From NCBI RefSeq assembly GCF_035621475.1, contig NZ_CP141799.1, forward strand, positions 4,762,501 to 4,826,500: DNA of 64,000 nt, written 5' to 3'. Source of the DNA: Pseudomonas paeninsulae (GTDB taxonomy: Bacteria; Pseudomonadota; Gammaproteobacteria; Pseudomonadales; Pseudomonadaceae). A program made the position numbers and the translations under genes. Shown here in pieces: positions 63,577 through 64,000 of this stretch. Position 1 is the first letter of the stretch. Each line of letters begins with the position of its first letter. The notes under the pieces were generated by a model. It was not told the origin of the DNA, ran no database searches, and saw nothing but the letters and a program-made list of their open reading frames with translations.

Positions 63577-64000
63577 TATGAAAGCCACGATTCAAGCCGT
63601 TGCGCTCAGCCATCAGGTGCAGCAGTTGCTTGCTGCCTGCCAGCTGCCCAGCGACGACCTGCAGGACGCCGCGAACAACCTGCGTCTGTTTGGTTGCCAG
63701 GCTGACGGCCGTCTCGTCGGGCTGGTGGGCCTGCAGATGCATGGCGCGGATGCACTGTTGCGCTCCCTCGCTGTGGCCGACTCCGCGCGCGGCCAGGGTC
63801 TCGGCGCCGAGTTGCTGGCCTATGCCGAACGGCAGGCGGCGACCCACGGCGTGCAAGCCATCTACTTGCTCACTACTACGGCCGAGGTCTTCTTTGCCCA
63901 ACGCGGCTACCGCCTGAGTGATCGCGCAACGGCCCCCCCGGCGATTGCCGCGACCCGGCAGTTCAGCGGGCTTTGCCCGGCGAGCGCGGCGTTTATGCGC
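63577..64000 (+). CDS. arsN2: Arsenic-resistance N-acetyltransferase ArsN2 (partial, cut by window end)
   Basis: The frame from ATG 63577 stays open to the end of the window (141 residues). It has LLRSLAVADSARGQGLGAEL (acetyl-CoA loop RGQGLG), GVQAIYLLTTTAEVFFAQRG, then YRLSDRATAPPAIAATRQFS, and GLCPASAAFMR, the ArsN2-type GNAT sequence. ArsN2 is encoded in arsenic operons and may acetylate organoarsenicals. The tail is nearly complete, so only a few codons are missing. No other ars gene is inside the window. Confidence 0.85.

Overview
The window is GC-rich chromosomal DNA of a Pseudomonas species. The evidence is the gene content and order. From memory of P. aeruginosa PAO1 (not searched), 4.4-23.8 kb follows PA5161-PA5174 (rml, dct, arc, fabY), 27.6-46.9 kb follows PA0508-PA0482 (acyl-CoA dehydrogenases, bio genes, glcB), 47-56.4 kb follows PA3233-PA3235 (a nucleotidyltransferase, an exonuclease and an acetate permease), and 58.4 kb holds a PA0465-like creD. 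The blocks are joined differently than in PAO1. I saw no tRNA, rRNA or CRISPR array.

Layout. At 0-4.9 kb lies a decayed surface-polysaccharide locus: the end of a TauE/SafE permease, two AT-rich acyltransferase-3 genes, an IS5-family remnant, an IS66-family remnant with frameshifts, and an rmlB reduced to its C-terminal half. At 4.9-7.2 kb rmlA, rmlC and rmlD are intact and overlap or abut. At 7.6-14.2 kb is the C4-dicarboxylate module: the DctB/DctD two-component system and the DctPQM TRAP transporter, each transcription unit preceded by a canonical GG-N10-GC sigma-54 promoter. At 14.5-19.8 kb the anaerobic arginine deiminase operon arcDABC follows a candidate ANR box, with a DUF5064 gene behind it. 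At 20-23.8 kb an acyl-CoA synthetase is divergent from fabY. At 24-27.5 kb are a DUF481 outer-membrane protein, a decayed paralogue of it, an alkyltransferase-like DNA-repair protein and an AmpG-like permease.

At 27.5-33.6 kb three long acyl-CoA dehydrogenases stand in a row, each with its own terminator, and a tandem PsrA-type operator precedes the first. At 33.8-40.4 kb come a SprA-related protein, a small flagellar-rod-like protein, the biotin genes bioB-F-H-C-D and a divergent ComF-type phosphoribosyltransferase. At 40.7-46.9 kb are srkA, rarD, gcvR, a GNAT gene and glcB. At 47-56.4 kb the cNMP/CBS/nucleotidyltransferase-exonuclease pair and the DUF485-actP acetate permease pair are separated by an inserted multicopper oxidase-SCO cassette and trhP. 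At 56.8-64 kb are a broken streptogramin-lyase-like fragment, a GST, an orphan creD with small genes behind it, and a run of small stress or unknown genes (DUF2628, OsmC, DUF2834, DUF3096, DinB, nitrilase, GFA-like) ending in a partial arsN2.

Common themes are carbon-source scavenging (C4-dicarboxylates, acetate/glyoxylate, fatty acids, arginine) and regulation visible in the DNA. The regulatory signals are two sigma-54 promoters, an ANR box, PsrA boxes, and a shared CTACC-WW-GGTCGA-like motif before both the acyl-CoA synthetase and the acetate permease operon. The most unusual accessory piece is the two-gene, Tat-exported multicopper oxidase plus SCO cassette at 50.2-52.8 kb.
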